A stretch of 5,693 bases of DNA, from contig JAIDVA010000326.1 of assembly GCA_029059925.1 (NCBI GenBank), positions 1 to 5,693 on the forward strand. Direction: 5' to 3'. Position 1 is the stretch's first letter. Every line of letters begins with the position of its first letter. Of this stretch, positions 4,777-5,693 are shown one piece after another. The notes beneath the pieces were generated by a model. It did not search any database. It was not told the DNA's origin and worked only from the letters and a program-made list of their open reading frames with translations. A program made the translations under genes and the position numbers. Origin of the DNA: Eubacterium sp. Its GTDB lineage: Bacteria > Bacillota > Clostridia > Oscillospirales > Acutalibacteraceae.

Positions 4777-5693
4777 ATGAACAATATCAAAGAAATCAAA
4801 TCAGCCGATCTTGGTGAGAAGTATTATGAAATTGACCACAGCTCAGGTCTTAAAATATTTGTAATGCCAAAGGAGAATTATTCTTCGGTATATGCTGTGT
4901 TTGGTACAAAATACGGCTCAATTGACACAAAGTTCAAGCGTTCTGACAGTGATGAATGGACAATGGTTCCGGAAGGCATTGCACATTTTCTTGAGCATAA
5001 GCTTTTTGAGAGTGAGGAGCTCGATGCGTTTACAAGATATGCGAAAACAGGTGCATCAGCAAATGCTTATACCTCGTTTGACAAAACCTGCTATCTTTTT
5101 CAGTGCAGCGATAATTTTGATGATTCGCTAGAAATACTCCTTGATTTTGTAACACATCCTTATTTTACTAAGGAAACGGTTGAAAAGGAGCAGGGCATCA
5201 TAGGTCAGGAAATTACAATGTATTATGATGTTGCAGGCTGGATGAGTACCTTCAATCTTTTAAGACTGCTCTATCATAATCATCCTGTAAGAATCGATAT
5301 TGCCGGCACGGTTGAATCCATCGCTCAAATTACAGACAAGCTGCTTTATGACTGCTACAATACTTTCTACAATCTTAATAATATGTGCCTTGCTGTTGTA
5401 GGCAACGTTACGCCTGAGCAGGTGCTTGAGGTTTGTGACAGAATGCTTGAAAAGGCACAGCCGCTTGAAATTGAACGCTCTTTTGAGGATGAGCCGAGAG
5501 AAATTGTGGATCAATATTGTGAATATAATCTGGCAATGAGTATGCCTGTTTTCTCCTTCGGTTATAAAGAAGACTGCAAACAGCTTACACAGGATATAAG
5601 AAAGATTATTGAGGTTAATATTCTGCTTGAGATTCTGGCGGGTGATACCTCGGCACTTTATAATGATTTGTTTGAAAAGGGGCTTATCAATAC
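4777..5693 (+). CDS. ymfH: M16 zinc metallopeptidase, YmfH-like, C-terminus cut by window edge
   Basis: 305 codons are visible of an expected 420-430. ATG at 4777 follows the previous stop by one base, with AAGGAGG (4761-4767) 9 bases upstream, so translation is coupled. The N-terminal lobe has the inverted zinc motif HFLEH (His70, Glu73 as base, His74) in the context PEGIAHFLEHKLFE, the family stretch GASANAYTSFDKTCYLF (92-108), and EKEQGIIGQEI (136-146) supplying the likely third ligand Glu145. The second lobe has begun (around 240 onward, PVFSFGYKED), but its C-terminal half lies beyond the edge. The intact zinc site makes this the catalytic subunit that would pair with the upstream YmfF-like protein. 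Substrate is unknown; a role in EF-P 5-aminopentanol modification is assigned by family and by co-occurrence with the YmfI-like reductase. Frame verified open to the last base. Confidence 0.93.
   Translation, partial: MNNIKEIKSADLGEKYYEIDHSSGLKIFVMPKENYSSVYAVFGTKYGSIDTKFKRSDSDEWTMVPEGIAHFLEHKLFESEELDAFTRYAKTGASANAYTSFDKTCYLFQCSDNFDDSLEILLDFVTHPYFTKETVEKEQGIIGQEITMYYDVAGWMSTFNLLRLLYHNHPVRIDIAGTVESIAQITDKLLYDCYNTFYNLNNMCLAVVGNVTPEQVLEVCDRMLEKAQPLEIERSFEDEPREIVDQYCEYNLAMSMPVFSFGYKEDCKQLTQDIRKIIEVNILLEILAGDTSALYNDLFEKGLIN

Noticed and set aside
4892..5131. 79-codon plus-strand frame
   Set aside because: It lies in another frame inside the ymfH-like gene, over the HFLEH region, and has no ribosome site.
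5260..5514. 84-codon minus-strand frame
   Set aside because: It is antisense to the ymfH-like gene, with no supporting signals.
1..5693. CRISPR arrays, tRNA or rRNA genes, prophage or defence genes
   Set aside because: No regularly spaced repeats, cloverleaf sequences, integrase, transposase or nuclease signatures were seen on either strand.

Overview
The window is AT-rich, and its genes are introduced by strong Shine-Dalgarno sequences (AAGGAGG, GGAGGT, AAGGGGAG), with GTG and TTG used as alternative starts. Together with the gene content this suggests a low-GC Firmicute of the class Clostridia, plausibly a gut Oscillospiraceae/Ruminococcus-like organism; that placement is inferred from style and protein families, not from a marker gene. 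The first 33 bases are not genomic: they match the Illumina Nextera read-1 transposase adapter at 30 of 33 positions, so the left edge is an untrimmed contig end. The right edge cuts a gene.

Layout: (1) 34-361, minus strand, the N-terminal part of an unrecognised protein truncated by the adapter junction. (2) 362-450, a compact divergent region with overlapping back-to-back sigma-A-type promoters. (3) 451-1597, plus strand, a short-chain dehydrogenase that looks like YmfI (EF-P 5-aminopentanone reductase), then a two-TM DUF3592-type membrane protein with a GTG start. (4) 1598-1858, a 45-codon Cys/Gly-rich membrane miniprotein preceded by an inverted repeat and a sigma-K-like motif, and followed by a strong hairpin terminator shared with the convergent gene. 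(5) 1856-2317, minus strand, a YfcE-type metallophosphoesterase. (6) 2413-3367, plus strand, three tightly packed unrecognised small genes ending in a protein with a hydrophobic C-terminal hairpin. (7) 3368-3497, a 130-base gap with an extended -10 promoter. (8) 3498 to the right edge, two adjacent M16 metallopeptidase-family genes, ymfF-like (no zinc motif) and ymfH-like (HxxEH present, C-terminus cut off).

How the genes fit together: in Bacillus subtilis ymfF, ymfH and ymfI are neighbours, and YmfI reduces the 5-aminopentanone intermediate on elongation factor P to 5-aminopentanol. All three homologues appear here, but the reductase lies about 2.4 kb upstream of the M16 pair and in a separate transcription unit. 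The intervening genes (metallophosphoesterase, Cys-rich miniprotein, three-gene cluster) have no established link to EF-P. The M16 pair has the expected division of labour: one subunit carries the zinc site, the other the C-terminal Arg/Tyr motif. The least understood parts are the three-gene cluster and the miniprotein with its regulatory region.
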